Virus record (IMG/VR): IMGVR_UViG_3300049827_000312
Location: 1 to 21,483 of that record
Source of the DNA: a virus
Reading direction: 5' to 3' (one strand)
Length of the DNA stretch: 21,483 nt
Under the pieces are notes generated by a model. The model did no database searches, was not told where the DNA came from, and worked only from the letters and a program-made list of their open reading frames with translations. The position numbers and the translations under genes are program-made. Shown in pieces: positions 7,630 to 14,906 of the stretch (position 1 is its first letter; each line of letters starts with the position of its first letter).

Positions 7630-8046
7630 TTATACGTTCATGTTCGTTGGGTTTGGTGCGTCCGCTGGGCGAGCCACAGTGCTTTGTTCTGCCTGAATGT
7701 TAGCATATGTATCAGCAGGCATAGTCGCTTTTAATGTTTTATTTCCTATGTCGTGAGAATATCGCATCCAATCGTTTTGTTCTTCTATTTCGCGGATGAT
7801 TACATACAGGTTGTTAGCAGAAGCTTGCGTGTCTGCTTGTATTCTCGACAATGTGTTGTTGTGTGTTCCCCACGCAGTTACCATGTTGCTCAGGTGGGTC
7901 AGTTGCGTGTCAAGTTTGTCGTTTCTTGCTTGTTCTTTGTCGTTTAGAGTTTGCAACTTGTCGGCAATCGTAACAAGTGTATTTTTTATCTCTGTTAGAA
8001 TAGCGGTATAGTCAGGACCCGATGATGATGGTGGTGTTTCTGGCAT
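7630..8046 (-). CDS. Coiled-coil protein upstream of PAAR (138 aa)
   Basis: The start is ATG 8046 with CGGAG upstream and a perfect TATAAATA late promoter 22 nt before it. Residues 13-110 are heptad-like and helical (ILTEIKNTLVTIADKLQTL, NDKLDTQLTHLSNMV, YVIIREIEEQNDWMRYSHDI), flanked by Pro/Ser-rich ends. It heads a late transcript that continues into PAAR. This layout suggests a tail or baseplate component, possibly one that helps mount the spike. I do not recognise the family. Confidence 0.65.
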   Translation of the reverse strand: MPETPPSSSGPDYTAILTEIKNTLVTIADKLQTLNDKEQARNDKLDTQLTHLSNMVTAWGTHNNTLSRIQADTQASANNLYVIIREIEEQNDWMRYSHDIGNKTLKATMPADTYANIQAEQSTVARPADAPNPTNMNV

Positions 8047-8067
8047 AGTATTTTGTCTCCGTTTTCA

Positions 8068-8268
8068 TTATTTATACTCATCAAGCAGTTGTTGCCTGTG
8101 TTGTAACAACAGAGTGACTATGTGGTCAGCTTGTGCGGCAGTTAGCGCCAGCCGCACTTGTTCGCCTTTATTGTCTCCAAGTTGGAGAAGAACTGATTGC
8201 TCGTTATGTCCTACCGCATAATGAGAGCAGTTTATTGCCGCATTTTCGTTGATATACCAATGCCTCAC
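8068..8268 (-). CDS. Small protein of unknown function (66 aa), last gene of replication operon
   Basis: It starts at GTG 8268, overlapping the RNase H stop as GTGA, and has no strong SD, which fits translational coupling. The sequence WYINENAAINCSHYAVGHNE, SVLLQLGDNKGEQVRLALT, AQADHIVTLLLQHRQQLLDEY reads as a small beta sheet followed by a C-terminal helix. No family is recognised. The overlap, codon composition and intact frame support a real gene. Confidence 0.6.
   Translation of the reverse strand: MRHWYINENAAINCSHYAVGHNEQSVLLQLGDNKGEQVRLALTAAQADHIVTLLLQHRQQLLDEYK
8069..8076 (-). promoter_or_regulatory. T4-type late promoter (TATAAATA)
   Basis: An exact TATAAATA on the minus strand partly overlaps the TAA stop (8068-8070) of the last gene of the replication operon. 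It precedes the ATG at 8046 by 22 nt and so marks the switch from the replication genes to the late tail cluster. Confidence 0.8.
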
Positions 8269-9173
8269 TTGCTCAACATCCCAACATACTGATCTACACT
8301 TTGGCTCACCTTCTTCAGCTCATACTTGCCTAAAAACTTCATAAAATGGAAGTAGGAGAACTTGTTTGTATCCTCAATCTCTTTGTCAATGATTTGATCG
8401 ATCATTTCCTTGACTGTGTCTGGTTGATGGTCAAGATCCATCAGCAAGCGGTTCTCTTCGAACAACTGCTTGACGATAAACTCGTTTCCTTTATCGTCGC
8501 GCCAAATCTCGTTCATCAGTTGGACCTTTTCGAACGGTTCAGTGAATGCTTTTTGTATTCTTGTTGCACGAACTCGTGGGAATGCAGCCATAACGTTGTC
8601 GCCTGTGTCCCCACGAATGCATTTTTGGAACATAAAGTAATCAACGTTGTTTTGGAACTCTTTGAGGTCTTTGTTCTTCCCTTTTAGCGGATCATACACA
8701 GTTGTGTGTGGATGTCGCAGCAATTGTAAAAAGTCATCGTCTGTGCTGACGACAATCTTTTCATCGTCAGGAAACCTGCGAACGAACCCAGCAATCAGAT
8801 CGTCTGCTTCCAATAACTCACCAGACAACACCCATATCGCTGTATGCTCGTTTAGGATCGCCTCAAATTCTTTGATGTGGTCCATAAACTTTGCAAACTT
8901 TTCTTGTTGCTTTGGCGTCATATTCTGACGACGATTTCCTTTGTATGGCCGTTTGGACAAACACTGTTCGCTTGCAGTGTATTGCTTTCGCCAAGATGGA
9001 CGGTCAAATGCCATCACGATCTTGTCAGGACGGAACTCACGAAAATATTTGTGCATCGTCACTAACGCACTGTGATGTGCAAGCCCAGCAACCGTAATAT
9101 CGTCTTCGTTTGGATGTGCAAAGAAGTTGCGATATAGAAAGTTTGATGCGTCAAAGATCAGATACTTGTTCAT
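8265..9173 (-). CDS. rnh: RNase H / 5'-3' exonuclease of the FEN-1 fold (T4 Rnh type)
   Basis: At 302 aa it is very close to T4 RNase H (305 aa). The enzyme removes RNA primers and adjacent DNA from lagging-strand fragments. Visible metal-site acidic residues are D8 (YLIFDASNF), D57 (VMAFDRPSW), E122/D124/D125 (LEADDLIAG), D145-D147 (VVSTDDDF), and D189/D192 in the GDTGDN helix-hairpin region. The segment RPYKGNRR near residue 75-81 fits the basic bridge region. ATG 9173 overlaps the stop of the upstream 92-aa gene as ATGA. The gene sits downstream of the polymerase and clamp, as expected for Okazaki fragment processing. Confidence 0.93.
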   Translation of the reverse strand: MNKYLIFDASNFLYRNFFAHPNEDDITVAGLAHHSALVTMHKYFREFRPDKIVMAFDRPSWRKQYTASEQCLSKRPYKGNRRQNMTPKQQEKFAKFMDHIKEFEAILNEHTAIWVLSGELLEADDLIAGFVRRFPDDEKIVVSTDDDFLQLLRHPHTTVYDPLKGKNKDLKEFQNNVDYFMFQKCIRGDTGDNVMAAFPRVRATRIQKAFTEPFEKVQLMNEIWRDDKGNEFIVKQLFEENRLLMDLDHQPDTVKEMIDQIIDKEIEDTNKFSYFHFMKFLGKYELKKVSQSVDQYVGMLSK

Positions 9174-9448
9174 TCGAAATTCGTCCCAGGTTTGATCCGC
9201 AATGCAAGATCCTTATAGATTGTTGCCAGCCATTTTTGCACAATGGTTTCGTCATCGACACCATCAAACCCTGATCCTTTCAAATACTGTATGAACGCAT
9301 CGTTCCAATCCAACTCCAACTTGATCCCTCGTGCAGGATCGAGACCAGAACTAACAATAGCGACTTCTGGTTCGGTGCTATTGTAGTCGATTCCTGTCTC
9401 TTTGATTACGACTTGTTTTTGAAACTTTTTCTTCAACCATTCAAACAT
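9170..9448 (-). CDS. Conserved small T4-like protein between clamp and RNase H (92 aa)
   Basis: A basic N-terminal helix (MFEWLKKKFQKQ) is followed by LELDWNDAFIQYLKGSGFDG, DDETIVQKWLATIYKDL. The DWNDAF..YLK..G..G.DDETIVQKW pattern resembles a small conserved protein of T4-like marine phages with no known function, from memory. It starts 2 nt after the clamp stop and overlaps the RNase H start by 4 nt, so it is expressed with the replication genes and may be an accessory to them. Confidence 0.65.
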   Translation of the reverse strand: MFEWLKKKFQKQVVIKETGIDYNSTEPEVAIVSSGLDPARGIKLELDWNDAFIQYLKGSGFDGVDDETIVQKWLATIYKDLALRIKPGTNFE

Positions 9449-9450
9449 AA

Positions 9451-10155
9451 TTATGCCTGCGGTAATACGTAGATGTTTAGTCCGTTGATCATAATTTGCA
9501 GGATCCCCTTACCACCGATACTGAATGTGGCGGAAGGATCGTGTTTGAACAGTGTCAGCAACACTTTCAACGGATATCTGTGGCTAAACGGTTTTGTATC
9601 TTTATCCAACTTTTCTGCGCTGTCAGCGATTTTGAATTTCATCTCATCGCTGTTGATGTCTGACAATACGAAAAACACCACTCCGTCCTTGTCAGTCTGA
9701 ATATTGACACTATCCGCCTCCATCGCCGATTGTCCCTTCTGCAGCAACATAATCGCTTCTGGTGTCAGAACGATTGCATACTTGAGGACATCGTTGATTT
9801 GCTTTGGAGCCTGGATAGTGGCCGGATTTGCACACCTATAGTCAATTTTCACCCCCTCACCCTTCATAATTAGGCTACGTGCAAACCCCTTGTCTTCATC
9901 AATAGTCGCTTCGATCGCAACGTGTTCTCTCGTCTTGACGATGTCGATTCTTGACAAAAATGTGGAGATTCTGTTGATACCGATTGAACCGAACGACATT
10001 TCCGGAACGTCTTTGTTATGGACGAGAACGACTGTCTTATCGTCGTGAATACCACGAACGATCCCAGGTTCAATGATAACATTGTCAATTCCAACCATTT
10101 GTGCGGTTCTTGATACGTTTTGAATGTATGCGATGCTGTTAGCGTCAAGTTTCAT
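9451..10155 (-). CDS. 45: DNA polymerase sliding clamp (gp45 type)
   Basis: The 234-aa product matches T4 gp45 in length (228 aa) and has the two-half all-beta layout of clamps. The N-terminus MKLDANSIAYIQNVSR is like gp45. The first half contains GINRISTFLSRIDIV. The second contains LTPEAIMLLQKGQSAMEADSV and ends in PLKVLLTLFKHDPSATFSIG and GILQIMINGLNIYVLPQA, a typical terminal clamp strand. It would encircle DNA and tether the polymerase and late-transcription factors. The start has AAGGA upstream and overlaps the DUF488 gene by 11 nt. The genes for the clamp loader (44, 62) are not in the window. Confidence 0.82.
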   Translation of the reverse strand: MKLDANSIAYIQNVSRTAQMVGIDNVIIEPGIVRGIHDDKTVVLVHNKDVPEMSFGSIGINRISTFLSRIDIVKTREHVAIEATIDEDKGFARSLIMKGEGVKIDYRCANPATIQAPKQINDVLKYAIVLTPEAIMLLQKGQSAMEADSVNIQTDKDGVVFFVLSDINSDEMKFKIADSAEKLDKDTKPFSHRYPLKVLLTLFKHDPSATFSIGGKGILQIMINGLNIYVLPQA

Positions 10156-10576
10156 TTGGTGTATCCTTATAAATTTTCAATTGTTCTTTTATTATAACAT
10201 TTTCACAACGATCTTGCAACCAGTTTCGAGCGATATGGCGATGGCAAAAGTCGTTTGGTGATTCATAACATAGGAGAATCGCCCCATTTGGTAGTGATTC
10301 TACAAGTTGTTGTACGTCAATGTTTCGTGATTGCAACAGTTTTAGGTATTCGACGGTATATTCCCGTTCTTTTTGTAACTGCAAGAGTTTGAGGTATTTG
10401 ACGGTATATCCCCGCTCCAACAAAGGCCGATGCTTATATTGTTCAACAATTTCCCACGTCGGTGCAAGAATTGGCAGCATTTCTCCTTCAAACCACGGAG
10501 GAGCGACCACACTTATGCTGATGGCAAGTGGGTGTTTCCCATTTCGTGCATAGTTTGATGTGTATAACCGTTTCAT
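10145..10576 (-). CDS. DUF488 family protein with internal duplication
   Basis: The 143-aa protein carries the DUF488 signature near the C-terminus: GAILLCYESPNDFCHRHIARNWL. It begins MKRLYTSNYARNG and contains the family-like SISVVAPPWF. The biochemical role of DUF488 is not established. Residues about 55-86 are two 16-aa copies (ERGYTVKYLKLLQLQK and EREYTVEYLKLLQSRN), so the chain is longer than an unduplicated version would be. The start overlaps the polymerase stop as TGATG, and the stop overlaps the clamp start, so it is translated within the replication operon. Confidence 0.8.
   Translation of the reverse strand: MKRLYTSNYARNGKHPLAISISVVAPPWFEGEMLPILAPTWEIVEQYKHRPLLERGYTVKYLKLLQLQKEREYTVEYLKLLQSRNIDVQQLVESLPNGAILLCYESPNDFCHRHIARNWLQDRCENVIIKEQLKIYKDTPNET
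10326..10421 (-). repeat. 48-bp in-frame tandem duplication inside the DUF488 gene
   Basis: Two adjacent 48-nt units share aligned blocks such as GGTATT.GACGGTATAT.CCCG (plus-strand reading at 10345 and 10393), exactly 48 nt apart. Unit boundaries are approximate. The copies differ at several positions, so the event is not very recent. Confidence 0.75.
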
Positions 10577-13167
10577 CAGAAACTCAGCAAGTCATTGACA
10601 ACAAGGTCCTGTTTTGAAGGAACATCATACCCGATTGCAGTAAGGATGTTTTCCAGTGGGTCGTCTATTAGACGCTCAATTTGAGCATCTTTATCAATTT
10701 GTGGTACGAAAAAGTCAAGGAACCACGACGGGATAATTTCTGTGTCGGTCGGCAGTGCAATGCTCTTGAATTTTCCTATTTGCTGCTTCAAGTAAAACAC
10801 TTTCAACTTTGTTCCTGATGTAATTGGCACACTTGCTTTATCGTCGTGAGCGATTAGGTTTTCATTGTAGTGAATAGCGGCTGCAATGTGGCCAGGAAGG
10901 CGTGCATTCAGTCCCAAACGTTTATATTCAGCCGCATAGTGCTCAACTTTGTTGGCACCTTTTGGCAGCCCAATCATCAGTATTTCACTATCAGGAATTG
11001 TGTGTTTGAGATAGTCTTTATACTCGATGATGTCGTTTGCGATTGTTTGCCAGGTTTCGCCCTTCAACAGCCGTTCGATGAACGAAGACAGCTTTTCTTG
11101 GATGTATTTTGGCAGTGTCGTCTTCTTCAGTTCCAGTCCCATCGTTTTCAGTTTATCGACACGTTTTCCTTCAATGTCAATCACGTGAAGGATGTATCGC
11201 TTCTTATCAACGAAAATCCCACGATCGCTAACCAGTTCTCGGCCAGCCTTGATAATGTTGTCGAACTCTGGCTGACACCGGAATGTGTTTATCATAAACT
11301 GCTGGTACGATTTATTGACCTTATCAGCAACAGCATCGGCAATCTTCACTGCATTGTCTGCATTGTCTGCATATGTGTTGAAATACGTTGAGTCTGTGTC
11401 GCCGTAAATCACAGCATCGCCTGTTGGATCGTACTGGTCTTCGAGCACTTGATTGACTGTTGCACACTGGTGTCGCAATATCATACGTCCAGTGCCGGTT
11501 GTGCTTTCTCCCATTCGCAGGTCGAAGAACCGGAAGTTGTAGTTTGATAACGCACCATAAGTGCTGTTCAGTTTGATCTTGAAGATGTATTGCAAACGAT
11601 CGTAGTATGCAGCTTTCGCTTTGTCTCCTGCTTTTTCCGCATCCTTCTTCATTGCTTGATATTTTTTACGAGTTGCAAACCATTCTGTCAAAATAGCAGG
11701 GATCACACCTTGTTTATCTTGGTTGAACACTGTGCCGTATCCACTGACGGACCACTTATTGTCCCACAGTATTTTCCACCAGTCATCAGCAGTGTGTGTT
11801 TCTTGGGTGTCATCCTCATATACGAGGGTCAGGTTAGCGAATGATTGTTTTGAAATCTCCTCTGCGGCTTTTACGTCTTCGCTAAACTGACCTACGATCT
11901 TTTCTGGCGATATGTTGATCGAACGGATTGAAGATGGATACAGACTGTTGATGTCGATTGAACCGACCCATTCGTGCATCCCAATCTTTGGATCAAGAAC
12001 ATATGCGCCCTGAATTGTTCCGTCAGCTCGTTCTGGGCTTGCATCAGGAACAACTGTATCAAGTACGTGATGGCAATAGTTGATAATTGCCAATTCTGCA
12101 AGTTTCACTGTCCCTGTGACGTGTTTGAACAGTCCAGTAGATAAGTGGTACATCTGGTTCGATAGCTCGACGTATCCGAGCGTGTCTTCGAACCCTTTCA
12201 AAATTTCTGTGTCTCGAATGTTGTATCGGACGAAGTACGGAAAGTTTTTTCTGTATAGTTGGTGCAACGTTCCTTCATATTTCAGCTTTGGTAAGTTGGG
12301 AAGAATTTCATCAGCAATCGCTTCCAATTTGTATGACGGACGGTTTGCCATTTCGTATTTCTTGAACAACGCAAGATAGTCCGTGCTAATTCTTCCGTGA
12401 AGATCAACAGTTAGATTGACTTTACCGAATTGTTCTACTTCTTTGAAGTATGGATATGGAGCTTCATCGAACGATAACTGACTGGCATATTTTTTGCCGA
12501 GCGTCAGTTCCATTCGTTTGACAATGTATGGCATATCGAAGAAGTCGCTGTTCCATCCAGCAAGAACATCACTGTCTTCAATTTCAGCGAGATAGTTCAG
12601 CAGCAGTTCTTTTTCGTTAGCACAGATGATGATTTCTGTGGTCGCATCGATCGGTTCAATTCCATTTACCTGTTGCCACAACTGATCAACGTCGTTCCAA
12701 TTGTTATCAGGAGGAACAACAAGAACCACATATTTTCCACCGTGGGTATGGTATAACGCGACAGCGTTGATAGGAGCATAAGGATTTTGAGTCGAAGCAA
12801 AACCAATCCGTTCATCATAATCGACCTCGATGTCGTGGAATGTTACGTGCAGTACAGGTGCAGGTTGCCCATAATACACCTGCGATAGTATTTTCAGTTC
12901 TGGTGCAAGGTCCGCTTCATATATTTGACATCGTCCCTTATCTTTGTAACTGTCTGAGGTATATTGTTCTTTGAATTGTTTGAAGTTCGAGCGGTTGGTG
13001 CATTCCATCTTAGCAAGACGCTCACCGTGCATTCCACGGTATTGACCGTCATCTGCGGGAAAGTAATAGTAGTATGGGGCGCGATACTTTTTCAGTATTC
13101 GCTCCCCATCAACACGTTCCCACACAAGGACGAGTTCGTCCTTGGTTAATGCATTTATGTATCCCAT
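10576..13167 (-). CDS. 43: Family-B DNA polymerase (gp43 type)
   Basis: The replicative polymerase has 863 aa (T4 gp43 has 898). The 3'-5' exonuclease residues are visible: D112 and E114 in HDIEVD, D211 in NSDFFDMPYIVKR, and D319 in YNIRDTEIL. Polymerase motif A is DINSLYPSSIR with D405. Motif B is KIKLNSTYGALSNYNFRFFD (about 530-549). Motif C is YGDTDSTYF with D590 and D592. The C-terminal tail VVNDLLSF is a plausible clamp-binding peptide like that of gp43. The start overlaps the stop of the DsbA-like gene as TAATG. The enzyme is intact with no frameshift or intein. Confidence 0.97.
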   Translation of the reverse strand: MGYINALTKDELVLVWERVDGERILKKYRAPYYYYFPADDGQYRGMHGERLAKMECTNRSNFKQFKEQYTSDSYKDKGRCQIYEADLAPELKILSQVYYGQPAPVLHVTFHDIEVDYDERIGFASTQNPYAPINAVALYHTHGGKYVVLVVPPDNNWNDVDQLWQQVNGIEPIDATTEIIICANEKELLLNYLAEIEDSDVLAGWNSDFFDMPYIVKRMELTLGKKYASQLSFDEAPYPYFKEVEQFGKVNLTVDLHGRISTDYLALFKKYEMANRPSYKLEAIADEILPNLPKLKYEGTLHQLYRKNFPYFVRYNIRDTEILKGFEDTLGYVELSNQMYHLSTGLFKHVTGTVKLAELAIINYCHHVLDTVVPDASPERADGTIQGAYVLDPKIGMHEWVGSIDINSLYPSSIRSINISPEKIVGQFSEDVKAAEEISKQSFANLTLVYEDDTQETHTADDWWKILWDNKWSVSGYGTVFNQDKQGVIPAILTEWFATRKKYQAMKKDAEKAGDKAKAAYYDRLQYIFKIKLNSTYGALSNYNFRFFDLRMGESTTGTGRMILRHQCATVNQVLEDQYDPTGDAVIYGDTDSTYFNTYADNADNAVKIADAVADKVNKSYQQFMINTFRCQPEFDNIIKAGRELVSDRGIFVDKKRYILHVIDIEGKRVDKLKTMGLELKKTTLPKYIQEKLSSFIERLLKGETWQTIANDIIEYKDYLKHTIPDSEILMIGLPKGANKVEHYAAEYKRLGLNARLPGHIAAAIHYNENLIAHDDKASVPITSGTKLKVFYLKQQIGKFKSIALPTDTEIIPSWFLDFFVPQIDKDAQIERLIDDPLENILTAIGYDVPSKQDLVVNDLLSF

Positions 13168-13466
13168 TACGCTGCTTTATCGACGACTGTCAGTCCTTCA
13201 ACGAGCGTTTCGTACAGGATTTCGAAATGTTCTTGTTCAGCCTTGTAGTCGGCATAGTTGTGCTTGTACATCATCTTCGCGATCTTGTTGAGAACCTTCT
13301 TATCAACGCCAAATTGTTCAGCAGCGTCGCTGATGATTGTTTTCACCTGTTCGCGTTCGTCGTCGATCCGTTCAAAACAATGGGTCGCTTCCGCGAGCAT
13401 CGCCTTTAGTTTTTGCCGTTCTTGTGCGTTTGCGATGATGTTATGTCCAGCTGATTTCTTTCCCAT
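13167..13466 (-). CDS. DsbA-like double-stranded DNA-binding protein
   Basis: This 99-aa helical basic/acidic protein contains ERQKLKAMLAEATHCFERID, VKTIISDAAEQFGVDKKVLN and YKHNYADYKAEQEHFEILYE. The layout (helix, VDKKVLNKIAK, YKH.Y.D...E..HFE.LYE) resembles the T4 DsbA family, a dsDNA-binding protein implicated in late transcription. It is smaller than any polymerase accessory enzyme. It heads the replication operon behind a sigma70-like promoter and TAGGAG, and its stop overlaps the polymerase start. The family assignment is from memory of pattern and is moderately sure. Confidence 0.55.
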   Translation of the reverse strand: MGKKSAGHNIIANAQERQKLKAMLAEATHCFERIDDEREQVKTIISDAAEQFGVDKKVLNKIAKMMYKHNYADYKAEQEHFEILYETLVEGLTVVDKAA

Positions 13467-13499
13467 ATCAGTTCTCCTAAAATGTGTTGTTAGTATGAA

Positions 13500-13528
13500 A
13501 GTATATTACAGAGTTGGTTTGGTTTCAA
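13500..13528 (-). promoter_or_regulatory. Sigma70-like promoter of the replication operon
   Basis: On the minus strand TTGAAA (13528-13523) and TATACT (13505-13500) are separated by exactly 17 nt, each five of six to the consensus. They lie in the 64-nt gap before the DsbA-like gene, 33 nt upstream of its ATG. No late box is present here, which fits early or middle expression by unmodified host polymerase. Confidence 0.65.
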
Positions 13529-13530
13529 CG

Positions 13531-14229
13531 TTATAGACCGATTTCTTTGTTAAATGGCTTTACGACATTGTGCACTTTCAGTGCAACATCCCGCACATAC
13601 CCGAATTTGCTCGGCTCTTTCATTTGAAGAGCGTTGCCGATTCCTGCATTGTAAGCAGCAACCGCCCGGTGCCAAGATCCCTTTGTCAACTTCATCATAA
13701 GATCAAAGTTGTATGTAGCGATTCGCATTGATGCCTCTTTGTTCGTCAGCAGTAGAGCGATGATTTCTTCGTCCATCACCTTGCGGTAAGGACGATCACC
13801 AAAATACTTCTGGTAAACTTCGGGGTATCGTTGTAAAACGCTCCTCGCAGCAACGACTTGAACCTGCATCAGTCCGTAGGATCTTTTTCCCACAGGTGAT
13901 GCCTGGTTTCCTATCGTATGCCCTTCCCCAGCTATCGTTTCTTGCAGCAATATTGCCTGCATTGTGTGTCCATGGCCGAGTTCTTCGCCGACTTCGTAAG
14001 CAAGTTTCATATTCTCGGTTTGTTTACGAGTATACGCCTTTGCTTTCAGTAGTACGGGCTTATCTTTCGCTTCAATAACAAGTTCGGTGTCTTGTTGAAG
14101 CTGTGGCTCTGTTTGTTGCACTTGTGCAACGTTGTCGTCTTCTATTATGTCGTTATGAGCTATTACTAGCCCAACCTGGCCAAAAACGAAGGCCAGGATC
14201 AATATCAAGAAGATATATGGCTTTTTCAT
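13531..14229 (-). CDS. Lytic transglycosylase (SLT fold) with N-terminal signal/anchor
   Basis: The protein is 232 aa from ATG 14229. This start has AAGGAAAGG at 14247-14239 and begins MKKPYIFLILILAFVFGQVG, a typical Sec signal or signal anchor (hydrophobic residues about 5-24). A longer frame to 14304 would overlap the previous gene and bury the signal. The SLT domain follows: catalytic Glu E97 in AILLQETIAGEG, then RSYGLMQVQ and AVAAYNAGIGNA. These enzymes cleave the glycan chain of peptidoglycan to give 1,6-anhydro ends. With an N-terminal anchor it could be a SAR-type endolysin or an export-dependent lysis factor. It is the last gene of its operon. Confidence 0.85.
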   Translation of the reverse strand: MKKPYIFLILILAFVFGQVGLVIAHNDIIEDDNVAQVQQTEPQLQQDTELVIEAKDKPVLLKAKAYTRKQTENMKLAYEVGEELGHGHTMQAILLQETIAGEGHTIGNQASPVGKRSYGLMQVQVVAARSVLQRYPEVYQKYFGDRPYRKVMDEEIIALLLTNKEASMRIATYNFDLMMKLTKGSWHRAVAAYNAGIGNALQMKEPSKFGYVRDVALKVHNVVKPFNKEIGL

Positions 14230-14238
14230 AGGTCTTTT

Positions 14239-14247
14239 CCTTTCCTT
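14239..14247 (-). promoter_or_regulatory. Ribosome binding site deciding the transglycosylase start
   Basis: AAGGAAAGG lies 9 nt before ATG 14229. No comparable SD precedes the upstream in-frame start at 14304. The site places the signal sequence at the true N-terminus. Confidence 0.65.
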
Positions 14248-14285
14248 AAACTTTTTTGCCCTGCGGCAAATATCAAGTTGGGATA

Positions 14286-14903
14286 TTACCGGTCGCCAAA
14301 CCAAACTCTGTAATCGCCCGGATAAAGTTTCGGGTCAAAAGTAAATGGCCGTTCTGCTGCCATCTGGATACGGGCTTGATATAACTCACCCGCTTGTATT
14401 TGTGTTGTTATGTTTATAAAGTGAGGATCGCTGGGAAATACAATCATCGTTCCTCGTATTGGATTGAAGCCGAACCCCCATTGTGGGAATTCCAGTTTCC
14501 CTCCATATACTTCGTAATCGTTATCGAATGGTGTTGTTGGTTGATAATCACTCAAAAACACAATCGCTGTCAAGTCTCTGTTCTCAGTTCTAACCCACTT
14601 TTTACGAAGGTATCTGCTATTTTCGCAGTTGAACTGACCTGTCGACGTTTCGGGATACCATTCAAACGATATTGGTTCTGTCCCCTTATATTTGATGTTG
14701 TAATATTGTTCAAATTGGGGAAACAACGGAGACACTCTTTCGTAGATCATTGCCTCCGCTGGTTCATTGTATACGATCTTCTTTATTGGATGGTCGTCAG
14801 CATCAACGTCAGGAAACAATAAGTCGAGATCGTCAATAACTTGTTCACATTGTAGTGGAGACAATAGCTCCTCAACAACGAGGAATGGAGATTTAGGCTG
14901 CAA
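14286..14903 (-). CDS. 2OG-Fe(II) oxygenase-like protein (P4H-like fold), unusual metal site
   Basis: The 205-aa chain follows the double-stranded beta-helix pattern of T4-like phage 2OG oxygenases: FEWYPETSTGQFN, RDLTAIVFLSDYQ, YEVYGGKLEFPQWGFGFNP, GTMIVFPSDPHFINI, GELYQARIQM. H161 in DPHF is the distal metal His, and R178 fits the 2-oxoglutarate Arg. Where the HxD motif is expected, about 10-20 residues before RDLTAIVFL, the sequence reads NCENS (C93-E94-N95), so the usual ligands look replaced. It may hydroxylate an unknown substrate or be catalytically altered. It starts 3 nt after the stop of the protease gene. Confidence 0.75.
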   Translation of the reverse strand: MQPKSPFLVVEELLSPLQCEQVIDDLDLLFPDVDADDHPIKKIVYNEPAEAMIYERVSPLFPQFEQYYNIKYKGTEPISFEWYPETSTGQFNCENSRYLRKKWVRTENRDLTAIVFLSDYQPTTPFDNDYEVYGGKLEFPQWGFGFNPIRGTMIVFPSDPHFINITTQIQAGELYQARIQMAAERPFTFDPKLYPGDYRVWFGDR

Positions 14904-14906
14904 GAG

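Noticed and set aside
14255-14285. Short hairpin TTGCC/GGCAA between the oxygenase and transglycosylase genes
   Set aside because: The stem is only 5 bp and no T-run follows in the direction of transcription, so it is not a credible terminator.
14230-14304. Longer N-terminus for the transglycosylase
   Set aside because: It would overlap the oxygenase gene by 19 nt, lacks a good SD and would place a basic stretch before the signal peptide.
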